A DNA stretch of 64,000 nt from NCBI GenBank assembly GCA_024743405.1, contig JANSWP010000001.1, forward strand, positions 62,001 to 126,000. Direction: 5' to 3'. This DNA is from Bacteroidota bacterium. GTDB taxonomy: Bacteria; Bacteroidota; Bacteroidia; Chitinophagales; Saprospiraceae. Shown one piece after another: positions 55,056 through 63,494 of the stretch. The translations under genes were made by a program, and so were the position numbers. Below the pieces are notes generated by a model, which had not been told where the DNA came from, did no database searches, and saw only the letters and a program-made list of their open reading frames with translations. Position 1 is the first letter of the stretch. Each line of letters begins with the position of its first letter.

Positions 55056-56408
55056 TTATAGAAATAGGTCCAAAATCATAATTAATCCTAATGCAGAAAA
55101 ACCTAAAATCGTAGACATCGGTGTCACGCTTTTCAACGTTTGGGCTTCTGTCATGCCTAAATAACGATTGATAAGCCAAAAACCGCTATCGTTGACATGA
55201 GAAAAGGAAGTAGCGCCTGATGCGATACTCAAAACGATAAGTGCCAATTGAGGTTCACTCAATTCCATATTTACTAAAATTGGGGCTAAAATACCAGCCG
55301 CCGTTATCATTGCCACAGTTGCCGAACCCTGTAATATCCGAATGATCATTGCTAAAAGAAAGGCTAAAAGCAATGGATAAATATTGTATTCCAATAATTT
55401 TTCAGCGAATAAAACGCCCGCCCCAGTTTCAATGAGCATTTGTTTAAAAACACCTCCAGCACCAGTGATTAAAATAATAACTCCAGCCGGTGCGAGGGCT
55501 TTGGTGCTTATATCTTGAAGTTGATTTTTTGTGAATCCATATTTAACCCCAAGAAAATAAAGCGCTAATAAAGTACTGATCATCAATGCAATAAATGGAT
55601 GCCCACAGAATTTGATTAATTCAGGGATTAGCCCAGCATCTATAGTCCCGTTTTTCACTAAAACATCCGTCAATGTGTTCATTAAAATAAGGAAAACAGG
55701 GGTAAGAATTAATGCCAAAACCAGCCCTACGGGAATCTCTTTTTGATCCTTTTCGAAAAGATTTGGACGAATCATTTCCGTTGGCGTTTCAATATGAATT
55801 TTATTAGCAATGTACTTTCCAAAGATCAAACCTGAAATAATTGTCGTCGGAATCCCCACTATAAAACCAAACAAAATAATCCACCCTAATGGTACATTTA
55901 TTATATCTGCAACTGCAATTGGACCTGGAGTTGGTGGAATAAAAGCATGCGTTATGGCCAAACTAGCCGCTAATGGAATCGCAAAATACAGAAGAGATTT
56001 ACCAGTTTTTTTTTGCAATCCATATAATAAGGGTGCTAAAATCACAAACGCCACATCGAAAAAAACAGGAATCGCAATCAAAAAACCAGCAATCGAAAGT
56101 GCAATCGGCGAATTTTTAATCCCAAACTTATCTAAAAGCCATCTTGAAATTCTTTCCGTTGCGCCACTATGTTCGAGAATAGCCCCAAATATCGCACCCA
56201 AACCTACCACGGTTGCCACGTAACCGAGTGTACCTCCCATTCCTTTTTGAATATTATCGACAATGTCGGCGAAAGGCATTCCAGCAATCAATCCAACGAC
56301 AATACTACTTATCAAAAGCGAAATAAACGCTTGAATCCGAACAACCAAGATCAAAAATAATAAGACAACAATCGCAACAAAAACAGCAAGTAAAAGTGTG
56401 AATTCCAT
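55056..56408 (-). CDS. gntP: GntP-family gluconate permease
   Basis: A proton-coupled gluconate (or related sugar acid) importer of the inner membrane. The 450-residue protein has about 12-14 hydrophobic segments. Family markers are GGTLGYVATVVGLGAIFGAI, EHSGATERISRWLLDKFG, HAFIPPTPGPIAVADII and GGVFKQMLIETGAG. It lies third in the run gntK-gnd-gntP, all on the minus strand, so import, phosphorylation and oxidation are encoded together. It ends close to the convergent GldB gene. Confidence 0.92.
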   Translation of the reverse strand: MEFTLLLAVFVAIVVLLFLILVVRIQAFISLLISSIVVGLIAGMPFADIVDNIQKGMGGTLGYVATVVGLGAIFGAILEHSGATERISRWLLDKFGIKNSPIALSIAGFLIAIPVFFDVAFVILAPLLYGLQKKTGKSLLYFAIPLAASLAITHAFIPPTPGPIAVADIINVPLGWIILFGFIVGIPTTIISGLIFGKYIANKIHIETPTEMIRPNLFEKDQKEIPVGLVLALILTPVFLILMNTLTDVLVKNGTIDAGLIPELIKFCGHPFIALMISTLLALYFLGVKYGFTKNQLQDISTKALAPAGVIILITGAGGVFKQMLIETGAGVLFAEKLLEYNIYPLLLAFLLAMIIRILQGSATVAMITAAGILAPILVNMELSEPQLALIVLSIASGATSFSHVNDSGFWLINRYLGMTEAQTLKSVTPMSTILGFSALGLIMILDLFL

Positions 56409-56493
56409 TATTTTTCAATTGGCAGTATATATTGGTAGTATGCAGTTTACAATCACTACTGACTGCCAACTATTTACTACGAACTGACTACGG

Positions 56494-57900
56494 TTATTTT
56501 TCCCAGATAGTGTGAAAATTTTCGTCTCCACCATCCAATTTACGGTAACTATGTGACCCAAAAAAATCTCTTTGAGCCTGAATTAAATTAATTGGTGAAT
56601 AACTTTCGTGCATAGATTGATAATATTGCAAACCAGCAGAAAGGCATGGCGTCGCCAAATTTTGAATACTTAAAATACGCATCACCGCTTTCAAAGAATT
56701 AACTGAATCTTCGATGATTTTCTGAAAATCCGCGGATTCGAATAAATGGAAAATCGAAGGCTCCTTTTCAAATATCTCAGCAATAGAAGGCAACATTTTT
56801 GATCGAATAATACAGCCTGCTCTCCAAATCTTAGCAATTTCGGAGAGATTCAAATTCCAATGATACTTTTCAGATGCTGTTTTCATTAAATGGAACCCTT
56901 CAGATAATGCTAAAAATCGAGCGGCTAATATTCCCTTCTCAAGCCTCTTTTTTATCGATTCAACATCAATATTTGACCTAGTATCTTTAGGTAAATTTTC
57001 AGACAATTTCACTCTCAAACTCCTTTGCCCAGACAAAATCCGGGCATTCATCGCCGCTGAAATTGCAGGAATCGGAACACCTAAATCTAGACCTTCTTTT
57101 ACAGTCCATAGTCCTGTGCCTTTATGCCCTGCTACATCCAAAATTTGATCTAAAATGAATTTTCCACCTTTTTTAAATCTTAAAATTTCAATCGTAATTT
57201 CTAACAAATAGCTATCGTGAAAACTATCCTTCCATGTTGAAAAGGTTTCAGCAATTTCCTCATTCATTTGTCCACAAACATTCTTTAAAATAGCATAAGC
57301 CTCACTCAAAATTTGCATATCCGCGTACTCAATCCCATTATGAATCATCTTCACAAAATGCCCAGCCCCATTTTCACCAATCCAAGCTACACATGGTTCT
57401 CCTTCTTTTTGGGCTGCTACTTTCTTAAAAAGTGGCATTAATTCATTTTTGACATCAAAACTTCCGGCTGGCATCATTGACGGCCCTAATAAAGCACCTT
57501 TTTCACCCCCTGACACGCCCATTCCGACATAATGAATCCCAATGTTTTCAAGTTCTTTTTGTCTTCTAATCGTATCCTTAAAAAATGAATTTCCACCATC
57601 AATAATAATATCTCCTTTATCTAAATGTGGGGTCAATTTTTGAATAACAGAATCAACGGGGTCACCGCTTTTCACCATTAATAGGATCTTTCTTGGGCTT
57701 TTTAAATTTTGTAAAAAATCTGGAATAGACCCTCCGCCAAAGAAGGATTGTTTCAAATTATTTTGAACAAATTTTTCAACTATCGTTTCTTCCCCAAGCA
57801 TTGGAATATTATAAACAGCAACACCAAATCCTTTATTTGCAAAATTGAGCGCAAGGCTTTTACCCATGACTCCAAGACCTAAAATTCCGATGTCTTTCAT
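56494..57900 (-). CDS. gnd: 6-phosphogluconate dehydrogenase, decarboxylating
   Basis: This enzyme oxidises 6-phosphogluconate to ribulose 5-phosphate with NADP. The 468-residue protein has the Rossmann motif GILGLGVMGKSLALNFANKG, GGNSFFKDTIRRQKELEN, VGMGVSGGEKGALLGPSMMP and the active-site KMIHNGIEYADMQILSEAY. The C-terminal domain contains IWRAGCIIRSKMLPSI. The end (QAQRDFFGSHSYRKLDG) is the usual family C-terminus. Its start codon overlaps the gntK stop (ATGA), so translation is coupled. Confidence 0.95.
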   Translation of the reverse strand: MKDIGILGLGVMGKSLALNFANKGFGVAVYNIPMLGEETIVEKFVQNNLKQSFFGGGSIPDFLQNLKSPRKILLMVKSGDPVDSVIQKLTPHLDKGDIIIDGGNSFFKDTIRRQKELENIGIHYVGMGVSGGEKGALLGPSMMPAGSFDVKNELMPLFKKVAAQKEGEPCVAWIGENGAGHFVKMIHNGIEYADMQILSEAYAILKNVCGQMNEEIAETFSTWKDSFHDSYLLEITIEILRFKKGGKFILDQILDVAGHKGTGLWTVKEGLDLGVPIPAISAAMNARILSGQRSLRVKLSENLPKDTRSNIDVESIKKRLEKGILAARFLALSEGFHLMKTASEKYHWNLNLSEIAKIWRAGCIIRSKMLPSIAEIFEKEPSIFHLFESADFQKIIEDSVNSLKAVMRILSIQNLATPCLSAGLQYYQSMHESYSPINLIQAQRDFFGSHSYRKLDGGDENFHTIWEK

Positions 57901-58397
57901 TTGATTTCTTTAATTTTTTCAATAATAATTTCTGTAATTACTTCTGGACTATTTTCAATATTTATTCGAACTGCATCTTGTGGAATCTCGAGCGTATCAA
58001 ATTGACTTTTCAAAAGTGTTTCAGGCATAAAATGATCTTTTCGTTTTGACATTCTCTCCAATATTTGCTCAAAAGAACCTTCTAAATAAAAAATAAAAAG
58101 TGGTTTTTCGAGCCCTTTCTGAAGTAATTCGCGATAAGATTCTTTCAATGCTGAACAAGCGAGCACAAATCCTTTCCCTTCAAGCTCTGTTAATGCTTCC
58201 GAAATTGCTATTAACCAAGGTTCTCTATCTAAATCATTCAATGGCTTACCTTGGCTCATTTTTTCAATATTCTCCTTTGGATGAAACCCATCAGCCTCCA
58301 AAAACTGAAAATTCAATTTTTGACTTACCTGCCGGGCAATAGTCGTTTTACCGGAACCAGAAACCCCCATAATGAGGATATTTGATTTTGGAAACAT
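57897..58397 (-). CDS. gntK: Gluconokinase
   Basis: This small kinase phosphorylates gluconate to 6-phosphogluconate. The 166-residue protein has the Walker A motif MGVSGSGKTTIARQVSQKLN at residues 11-30. The substrate region FLEADGFHPKENIEKMSQGK is followed by PLNDLDREPWLIAISEAL, VLACSALKESYRELLQ and the lid FMPETLLKSQFDTLE. First gene of the gluconate operon. A palindrome TTACCGATAA upstream (58442-58451) may be its operator. Confidence 0.95.
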   Translation of the reverse strand: MFPKSNILIMGVSGSGKTTIARQVSQKLNFQFLEADGFHPKENIEKMSQGKPLNDLDREPWLIAISEALTELEGKGFVLACSALKESYRELLQKGLEKPLFIFYLEGSFEQILERMSKRKDHFMPETLLKSQFDTLEIPQDAVRINIENSPEVITEIIIEKIKEIK

Positions 58398-58441
58398 AAA
58401 AGGATTATTTTGTGGCTAAAGTAATTAGGTAGGATCGATTG

Positions 58442-58451
58442 TTACCGATAA
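58442..58451. promoter_or_regulatory. Possible operator of the gluconate operon
   Basis: TTACCGATAA (8 of 10 positions self-complementary), inside TGTTACCGATAAT, resembles the TGTTA-N4-TAACA type sites used by LacI-type gluconate repressors such as GntR of E. coli. No regulator gene is in the window. Low confidence because the palindrome is short. Confidence 0.3.
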
Positions 58452-58486
58452 TTTTACAACAAAATTTGAAGATTTTTTAAAAAGCA

Positions 58487-58519
58487 AAAGCCCGACAAAC
58501 AATTCGTTTGTCGAGCTTT
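58487..58519 (-). terminator. Terminator after ftsK
   Basis: AAAGCCCGACAAAC (58487-58500) pairs with GTTTGTCGAGCTTT (58506-58519), with 13 of 14 matching. T-rich on the minus strand. It separates ftsK from the gluconate operon. Confidence 0.75.
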
Positions 58520-58565
58520 AATTATTTCCTTGACGAATCTTACACCGATCAAGGATTTTTGCCTC

Positions 58566-61031
58566 CTATTTCCTAGTTTTTATATCTTCCAAATACCGTT
58601 CCAATTCCATTTCAGAAAACATTAATACCTCGCGTGGTTTACTACCTTCGCTTGGTCCAACAATTCCTAAAGATTCTAACTGATCCATAATTCTTCCAGC
58701 ACGATTGTACCCTAATTTCAATCTTCGTTGAATCATCGATGTAGAACCATGTTGGTTGGCAACAACTAGTTTGGCGGCATCAATCCACAAATCATCTAAA
58801 TCAGAAAGACTAAATCCACCTTTTCCAGAAGGTCCATCATCATCTCCATGAAATTCAGGTAAATAATGGGGTTCTGGATAACCTCTTTGATCGGCAATAT
58901 ATTTTATAACGTCTTCGACTTCTGGTGTATCTACAAAGGCACATTGTACACGAATGATGTCTCCTCCTACAGACAATAACATATCTCCACGACCAATTAA
59001 TTGATCGGCGCCACCGGCATCTAAAATTGTTCGAGAATCCACTTTTGCCGTAACTTTGTAAGCAATCCTTGCAGGGAAATTCGCTTTAATAACCCCCGTA
59101 ATAATATTTACAGAAGGTCTCTGAGTCGCAATAATCAAGTGAATGCCAACTGCTCGCGCCAACTGCGCTAATCGCCCAATAGGCAACTCAACTTCTTTTC
59201 CTGCCGTCATAATCAGGTCAGCAAACTCATCAATAATTAAGACGATAAATGGTAAAAATTTATGCCCATTATTGGGGTTCAAACGGCGGCTAATAAATTT
59301 TTCATTATACTCTCGTAGATTTCGAGAATGTGCTTTTTTAAGCAAATTATATCGGGTATCCATCTCAATACAAAGTGAATTCAAGGTATGAATTACTTTG
59401 CTCGTCTCTGTCGTAATTGGTTCCTCTTGCCCTGGTAAATAGGCAAGAAAATGCTTATTGAGGGCTGCGTAAGGGAATAACTCCACCTTCTTCGGATCAA
59501 TCAAAACCAACTTCACTTGAGAAGGATGCTTTTTGTATAAAAGCGACATGATGATCGCATTGATCCCAACTGACTTACCTTGCCCCGTGGCACCTGCGAC
59601 CAATAAGTGAGGCATTTTTGCTAAGTCTGCTACAAAAACTTCATTATTAATCGTCTTCCCTAGTGCAATCGGCAAGTCCATTTTCGCCCGCTTAAATTTC
59701 TCTGACATCAAGACCTCTTTCAGCGAAACGATTTGCTTTTTCTTATTCGGTACCTCAATACCAATCGTACCACGACCAGGAATTGGTGCTATAATCCGAA
59801 TACCCAAAGCGGCCAAACTCAGGGCGATATCATCTTCAAGATTTTTAATTTTCGAAATACGAACTCCTGGAGCGGGTACAATTTCATAAAGTGTTACTGT
59901 CGGTCCAATCGTCGCCCGAATTTTTGTGATTTCAATTTTATAGTTTAAAAGCGTTTCAATGATTTGATCTTTGTTCGCCTCCAATTCTGCTCGATCAATT
60001 TCCACTTTTTGATCTTCATAATCCTTCAAAAGCGCCAGTACTGGATGCTCATACGTTGACAATTCGAGCGTCGGATCATAAGGCTCTGAATGATTCTGAT
60101 TCGCAGCTTGAATTTCTGGAATAGGCGTGCCAAAAGGTTTTCCAGGTGCATCAAGTGGTATTTCTTCAAGAGGTGGTGGTGGAGTTGGCGGAGCCTCAAT
60201 TTCTAGTTCGGATTCTCCAGCCTTAAGTGATTTCGGTTTTTCACGTTTTGTTTTATCTAGCTCAAAAGCCATTTGACCATCAGGTAAAGGCTGAGGTAAT
60301 TTTTTATCAAACTCCACTCCACTATTTTGGGTTTTCCCAGGTCGAAGGGTTGCCACTTCCCCTTTCGATTCCGTGGTCGTTGTTTTTCTTTTAGTTTGAT
60401 ATCGTCGATTGATTAAGTCATTGAACCAAAGTTTAATCTCAGAAACTGCCTTTCGAGGGGTTAAGTCGTTAAAATTAGGATTGATAATCCAGACAACAAA
60501 TCCAAAAATAATAAAGAAGAAAAGGACAATCATCCCAACTGTTCCAACAAAGTTTTCCATCCAACCACTGACACTTTCTCCAAATGCTCCTCCCCAAGGA
60601 AATTCAGAATCTCGAAAAATAAACTCTAATAAAACTGCTAAAAACAACACCCAAAGGAGAGATTGACGTAACAAAGGCATATGCGTTTTCAACGGTTCTC
60701 GCTTGACCATCGCCCAACCAAACAAGCCTAACAAAAAGACAAAAACAAAAGAAGGCATTCCAAATCCCCAAAAGAAAAAGGCATTAGAAATGATAGCCCC
60801 AAGTCGCCCCAACCAGTTTTCCATCGTAATTTCACTATTCAGTAAAACTTGCCAAGGGAAATTATACACATTATCGAAATCCTCTCTCCATGTAAATAGA
60901 TAAGAAAAAAAAGCGATAAAAAGATAGAGTGCAATGAACATCATCATTACTCCTAACAATTTGGGCACTCGCTCATCATTGATGCCCAATCTTAATGCTA
61001 ATTGATTCTTATTCTTCCTTCTTGAAGTCAT
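58566..61031 (-). CDS. ftsK: DNA translocase FtsK/SpoIIIE
   Basis: This is the hexameric motor that segregates the chromosome terminus at the division septum. The 821-residue protein has four N-terminal membrane helices (PKLLGVMMMFIALYLFIAFF onward), a Pro/Glu-rich linker at about 210-330 and the alpha/beta motor. The motor has Walker A AGATGQGKSVGINAIIMSLL near 480, Walker B FIVLIIDEFADLI, RLAQLARAVGIHLIIATQRP and sensor-type VDSRTILDAGGADQLIGRGD. A gamma winged-helix domain at the C-terminus (TSMIQRRLKLGYNRAGRIMD) reads KOPS-like sites. The length is normal for Bacteroidota. A TACTTTTG box lies 47 bases upstream. Confidence 0.95.
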   Translation of the reverse strand: MTSRRKNKNQLALRLGINDERVPKLLGVMMMFIALYLFIAFFSYLFTWREDFDNVYNFPWQVLLNSEITMENWLGRLGAIISNAFFFWGFGMPSFVFVFLLGLFGWAMVKREPLKTHMPLLRQSLLWVLFLAVLLEFIFRDSEFPWGGAFGESVSGWMENFVGTVGMIVLFFFIIFGFVVWIINPNFNDLTPRKAVSEIKLWFNDLINRRYQTKRKTTTTESKGEVATLRPGKTQNSGVEFDKKLPQPLPDGQMAFELDKTKREKPKSLKAGESELEIEAPPTPPPPLEEIPLDAPGKPFGTPIPEIQAANQNHSEPYDPTLELSTYEHPVLALLKDYEDQKVEIDRAELEANKDQIIETLLNYKIEITKIRATIGPTVTLYEIVPAPGVRISKIKNLEDDIALSLAALGIRIIAPIPGRGTIGIEVPNKKKQIVSLKEVLMSEKFKRAKMDLPIALGKTINNEVFVADLAKMPHLLVAGATGQGKSVGINAIIMSLLYKKHPSQVKLVLIDPKKVELFPYAALNKHFLAYLPGQEEPITTETSKVIHTLNSLCIEMDTRYNLLKKAHSRNLREYNEKFISRRLNPNNGHKFLPFIVLIIDEFADLIMTAGKEVELPIGRLAQLARAVGIHLIIATQRPSVNIITGVIKANFPARIAYKVTAKVDSRTILDAGGADQLIGRGDMLLSVGGDIIRVQCAFVDTPEVEDVIKYIADQRGYPEPHYLPEFHGDDDGPSGKGGFSLSDLDDLWIDAAKLVVANQHGSTSMIQRRLKLGYNRAGRIMDQLESLGIVGPSEGSKPREVLMFSEMELERYLEDIKTRK

Positions 61032-61077
61032 ATTCTATAGGTAAGAAAAGTTTGTCTCACAGATTTGTCGTCTGTCG

Positions 61078-61085
61078 CAAAAGTA
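61078..61085 (-). promoter_or_regulatory. Putative -7 box of the ftsK promoter
   Basis: CAAAAGTA on the plus strand reads TACTTTTG on the coding strand, matching TAnnTTTG; the leader would be about 40 nt. Confidence 0.45.
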
Positions 61086-61147
61086 AGAATTCCTAATGTG
61101 AAAACAGAATCTTTCGTCGAAAGTCAAATTGAAACAATTTGATTATT

Positions 61148-61155
61148 TACTTTTG
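61148..61155 (+). promoter_or_regulatory. Putative -7 box before the nucleotidyltransferase gene
   Basis: TACTTTTG matches TAnnTTTG, 53 bases before the ATG at 61209. Confidence 0.45.
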
Positions 61156-61208
61156 GCAAAATTTCTTAAAACCCGGATTCAATAATCATTATTCACTAAT
61201 AGCTATCT

Positions 61209-61940
61209 ATGAAAGCCATGATCTTCGCTGCTGGACTAGGCACTCGCCTTCGTCCTTTGACCAATGACCGCCCAAAAGCTTTGGTCGAAATCAATGGCAA
61301 GCCTCTACTCGAGATTGCAATTCGAAGATTGAAATATTTTGGCTTCCAAGAGATCATTATCAATATTCATCACTTTGGAGAATTGATTTTGGACTTTTTA
61401 AAAAAAAATAATGATTTCGGTATCACAATAGAAATTTCTGATGAAAGAGATTTGTTGCTTGAAACAGGTGGCGGACTCAAAAAAGCAACTTCCTTTTTTG
61501 ATGATGGAATGCCTTTTTTAGTTTGTAATGCAGATATTTTGACCAATCTCAATCTAAAGGAACTATATGATTTTCATTTAAAGAACAATCCACTTGCTAC
61601 CCTCGCTGTAAGAAATCGAAAAACTTCTCGCTACCTTCTTTTTAATGAAAAAAACAAAGAATTAGTCGGTTGGGAAAATCAAAAAACCGGTGAAGTTCGG
61701 TGGTCAAAACCATCCAAAGAAATAGTACATTGGGCTTTTAGTGGCATTCATGTAATTGACCCAAAAATTTTTGAATTGATGCCAAATCAGACTATTTTTT
61801 CAATCATTGAAGTGTATTTATCTGCAGCAAAAGAACATTCCATTTTAGGTTTTTTGCATGATAATAATATATGGTTAGATGTGGGCAAACCTGAATCCTT
61901 GGCAAAAGCTCAGCATATTATTGATAAAATAAACCTCTAA
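61209..61940 (+). CDS. Sugar-1-phosphate nucleotidyltransferase (MurU-like)
   Basis: The enzyme activates a sugar 1-phosphate with an NTP. The 243-residue protein has the N-terminal signature AAGLGTRLRPLTNDRPKAL (residues 7-25), NGKPLLEIAIRRLKYFG, the metal-binding Asp in FLVCNADILTNLNLKELYDF and FSGIHVIDPKIFELM. The short length without a C-terminal beta-helix fits MurU (N-acetylmuramate 1-phosphate uridylyltransferase) of peptidoglycan recycling or a mannose-1-phosphate guanylyltransferase-like form. The partner kinase (AmgK-like) is not adjacent, so the specificity remains open. Confidence 0.8.
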   Translation: MKAMIFAAGLGTRLRPLTNDRPKALVEINGKPLLEIAIRRLKYFGFQEIIINIHHFGELILDFLKKNNDFGITIEISDERDLLLETGGGLKKATSFFDDGMPFLVCNADILTNLNLKELYDFHLKNNPLATLAVRNRKTSRYLLFNEKNKELVGWENQKTGEVRWSKPSKEIVHWAFSGIHVIDPKIFELMPNQTIFSIIEVYLSAAKEHSILGFLHDNNIWLDVGKPESLAKAQHIIDKINL

Positions 61941-61997
61941 AACCCTAAAGACCCCCACTTTTCAACCTTCCTTCCACCTTTTTTCAACCCATATCTA

Positions 61998-62030
61998 TTT
62001 GAAAACACCTACCTTTCAAGTCTACCTTTG
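61998..62030 (+). promoter_or_regulatory. Promoter of the secreted-protein/LuxR unit
   Basis: -33 TTTG (61998-62001) and -7 TACCTTTG (62023-62030) are separated by 21 bases, close to the Bacteroidota consensus. The downstream ATG is at 62064. Confidence 0.6.
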
Positions 62031-62063
62031 CGTTATTATTTCACCTGACTCAAAAAAAAAATT

Positions 62064-62459
62064 ATGAAAAAATTATTGCTTTTAAGTTTACTTACTTTTC
62101 TAACTGCTTCTTCTTTTTCTCAAAATGATGTCCCACAAAATAGAATTAAAAAAACGCTCGAACTTGATGGCTCTTCCTTTCAAAAAGAAATTAAATTGAT
62201 GGTAAGGGAAGAAAAAACATTAAGGTATTCTGTTAAAGGGAAAATCACTGGTGGAAAATTTGACGTAAAAATCTATGACCCGAATGGCAAAAAAGAAAAT
62301 GGGTTTCTTTTAAGTACAATGGAAGGAAGCAACGCAAAAGGAAGTTTAATAGAAGTCAATACCGACCCAATACCTGGAATTTGGGTTTTCAAAATTGATA
62401 ATTCAAAATCAAAAGGCTCCATTTCACTTTCTGCTTTTCAGAATAATAGAGGATTATAA
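62064..62459 (+). CDS. Secreted protein of unknown function
   Basis: A 131-residue protein with a clear signal peptide (KKLLLLSLLTFLTASSFSQN). The mature domain is probably all-beta: SFQKEIKLMVREEKTLRYSV, KGKITGGKFDVKIYDPNGKK and TDPIPGIWVFKIDNSKSKGS. The layout (a short beta-sandwich after a signal peptide) resembles pre-peptidase-C-terminal-like accessory domains, but I do not recognise a family. It shares its promoter and a 15-base gap with the broken LuxR-type gene downstream, so the two were probably co-transcribed. Confidence 0.7.
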   Translation: MKKLLLLSLLTFLTASSFSQNDVPQNRIKKTLELDGSSFQKEIKLMVREEKTLRYSVKGKITGGKFDVKIYDPNGKKENGFLLSTMEGSNAKGSLIEVNTDPIPGIWVFKIDNSKSKGSISLSAFQNNRGL

Positions 62460-62474
62460 AAACACGCATCTTTC

Positions 62475-63494
62475 ATGAAATCACCCAACTGTTTTAATAA
62501 AAAAACTATGCTCAGCCTCATTTTGAGGCTGAGTTTGTTTCCATTTTGTGTATTTGCATATCAAATTACAGGCAAAATATTATTACCCGAAACACCAGTA
62601 TGGTCACCTGTCATTTATCTTTCTCTTATACCTTCTTTTGATGATCTGAATGCCGTTTCCGAAGATTTCATTATCAATAAATCTGACATTAGATCGGATG
62701 GATATTTTATAATTAAAGGCGAAAACATTCCGGAAGGAGACCGAATTTATCGACTTCATATTTGTCAAAAAGGTGACCCAATCGCCACTATAATGATTGG
62801 AGGAGAAGAAGAAAATCATTGTCACTTTTTGATGAATAAAAATTCAAAAATACTTTTTAATAGTACAGATTTGTTGTTCTCAAATTATCAAATTTCTCAA
62901 AATGAGGCTTTAGACAACTTAAAAGAATAGTTGTCCTTTCGAAAAAAACCACCTACTGTTAATTCAAAAACGAATCGGGAATTTTGGCAAAAAGAATTCA
63001 AAAATGCCCTTTTCTCCTTTACCGATACTTGCCAAATTGCCACAATGGGTTTACTTGCCCTTCATTATTTGGATTATGAGAACGAACTTCAGGCGCAACC
63101 TAAATATTACCAAGAACTTTATTCAAAATAGGAAAAAGAAAAAGATCTTTCACCCTACTTTTTAGAATTTAAGCAAAAGCTTCAATTACATGGAGTACTG
63201 AAAGAAAATACCTTTTATAACTTATGGGCTTCACTCCTAGTCATTTTGATTTCAGGAGGAATCCTTCTTATTTTTCTCAACAAGAAAAAGTCTCAACGCA
63301 AGACTTTTTCAGATACTAAAATTGCTCAATTGTCTAATCAAGAACTTCGAGTTTTTGAATTATTGAAAACGGGCAAAACGATTAAATAAATCTCTAACGA
63401 GTTAAATATTGGACTCAGCACCGTGAAGTCTCATATCCATAAAATATATTCTAAACTAGGTATAAAGTCTCGAAAGGAAGTGCGTGTTTTATGA
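62475..63494 (+). pseudogene. Membrane-anchored LuxR-type regulator broken by three in-frame stop codons
   Basis: One frame of 340 codons reads through with stops at TAG 62928-62930, TAG 63129-63131 and TAA 63387-63389. It encodes a signal segment (LILRLSLFPFCVFAYQ) and an extracytoplasmic domain (GKILLPETPVWSPVIYLSLI). A helical part (REFWQKEFKNALFSF) and a membrane helix (LWASLLVILISGGILLIFLN) follow. The LuxR helix-turn-helix is LSNQELRVFELLKTGKTIK, then ISNELNIGLSTVKSHIHKIY. In the HTH the TAA sits exactly where related proteins have Glu. No indel is needed, so the decay looks recent. Stop-codon readthrough is a less likely alternative. Confidence 0.75.

Noticed and set aside
56420-56467. 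Inverted pair TTGGCAGT/ACTGCCAA between gnd and gntP as another repeat copy
   Set aside because: It lacks the CGTTAAAAATACTC and GTTTTTTGCCT core. The 8-bp match with a long loop is weak, and the genes are probably co-transcribed.
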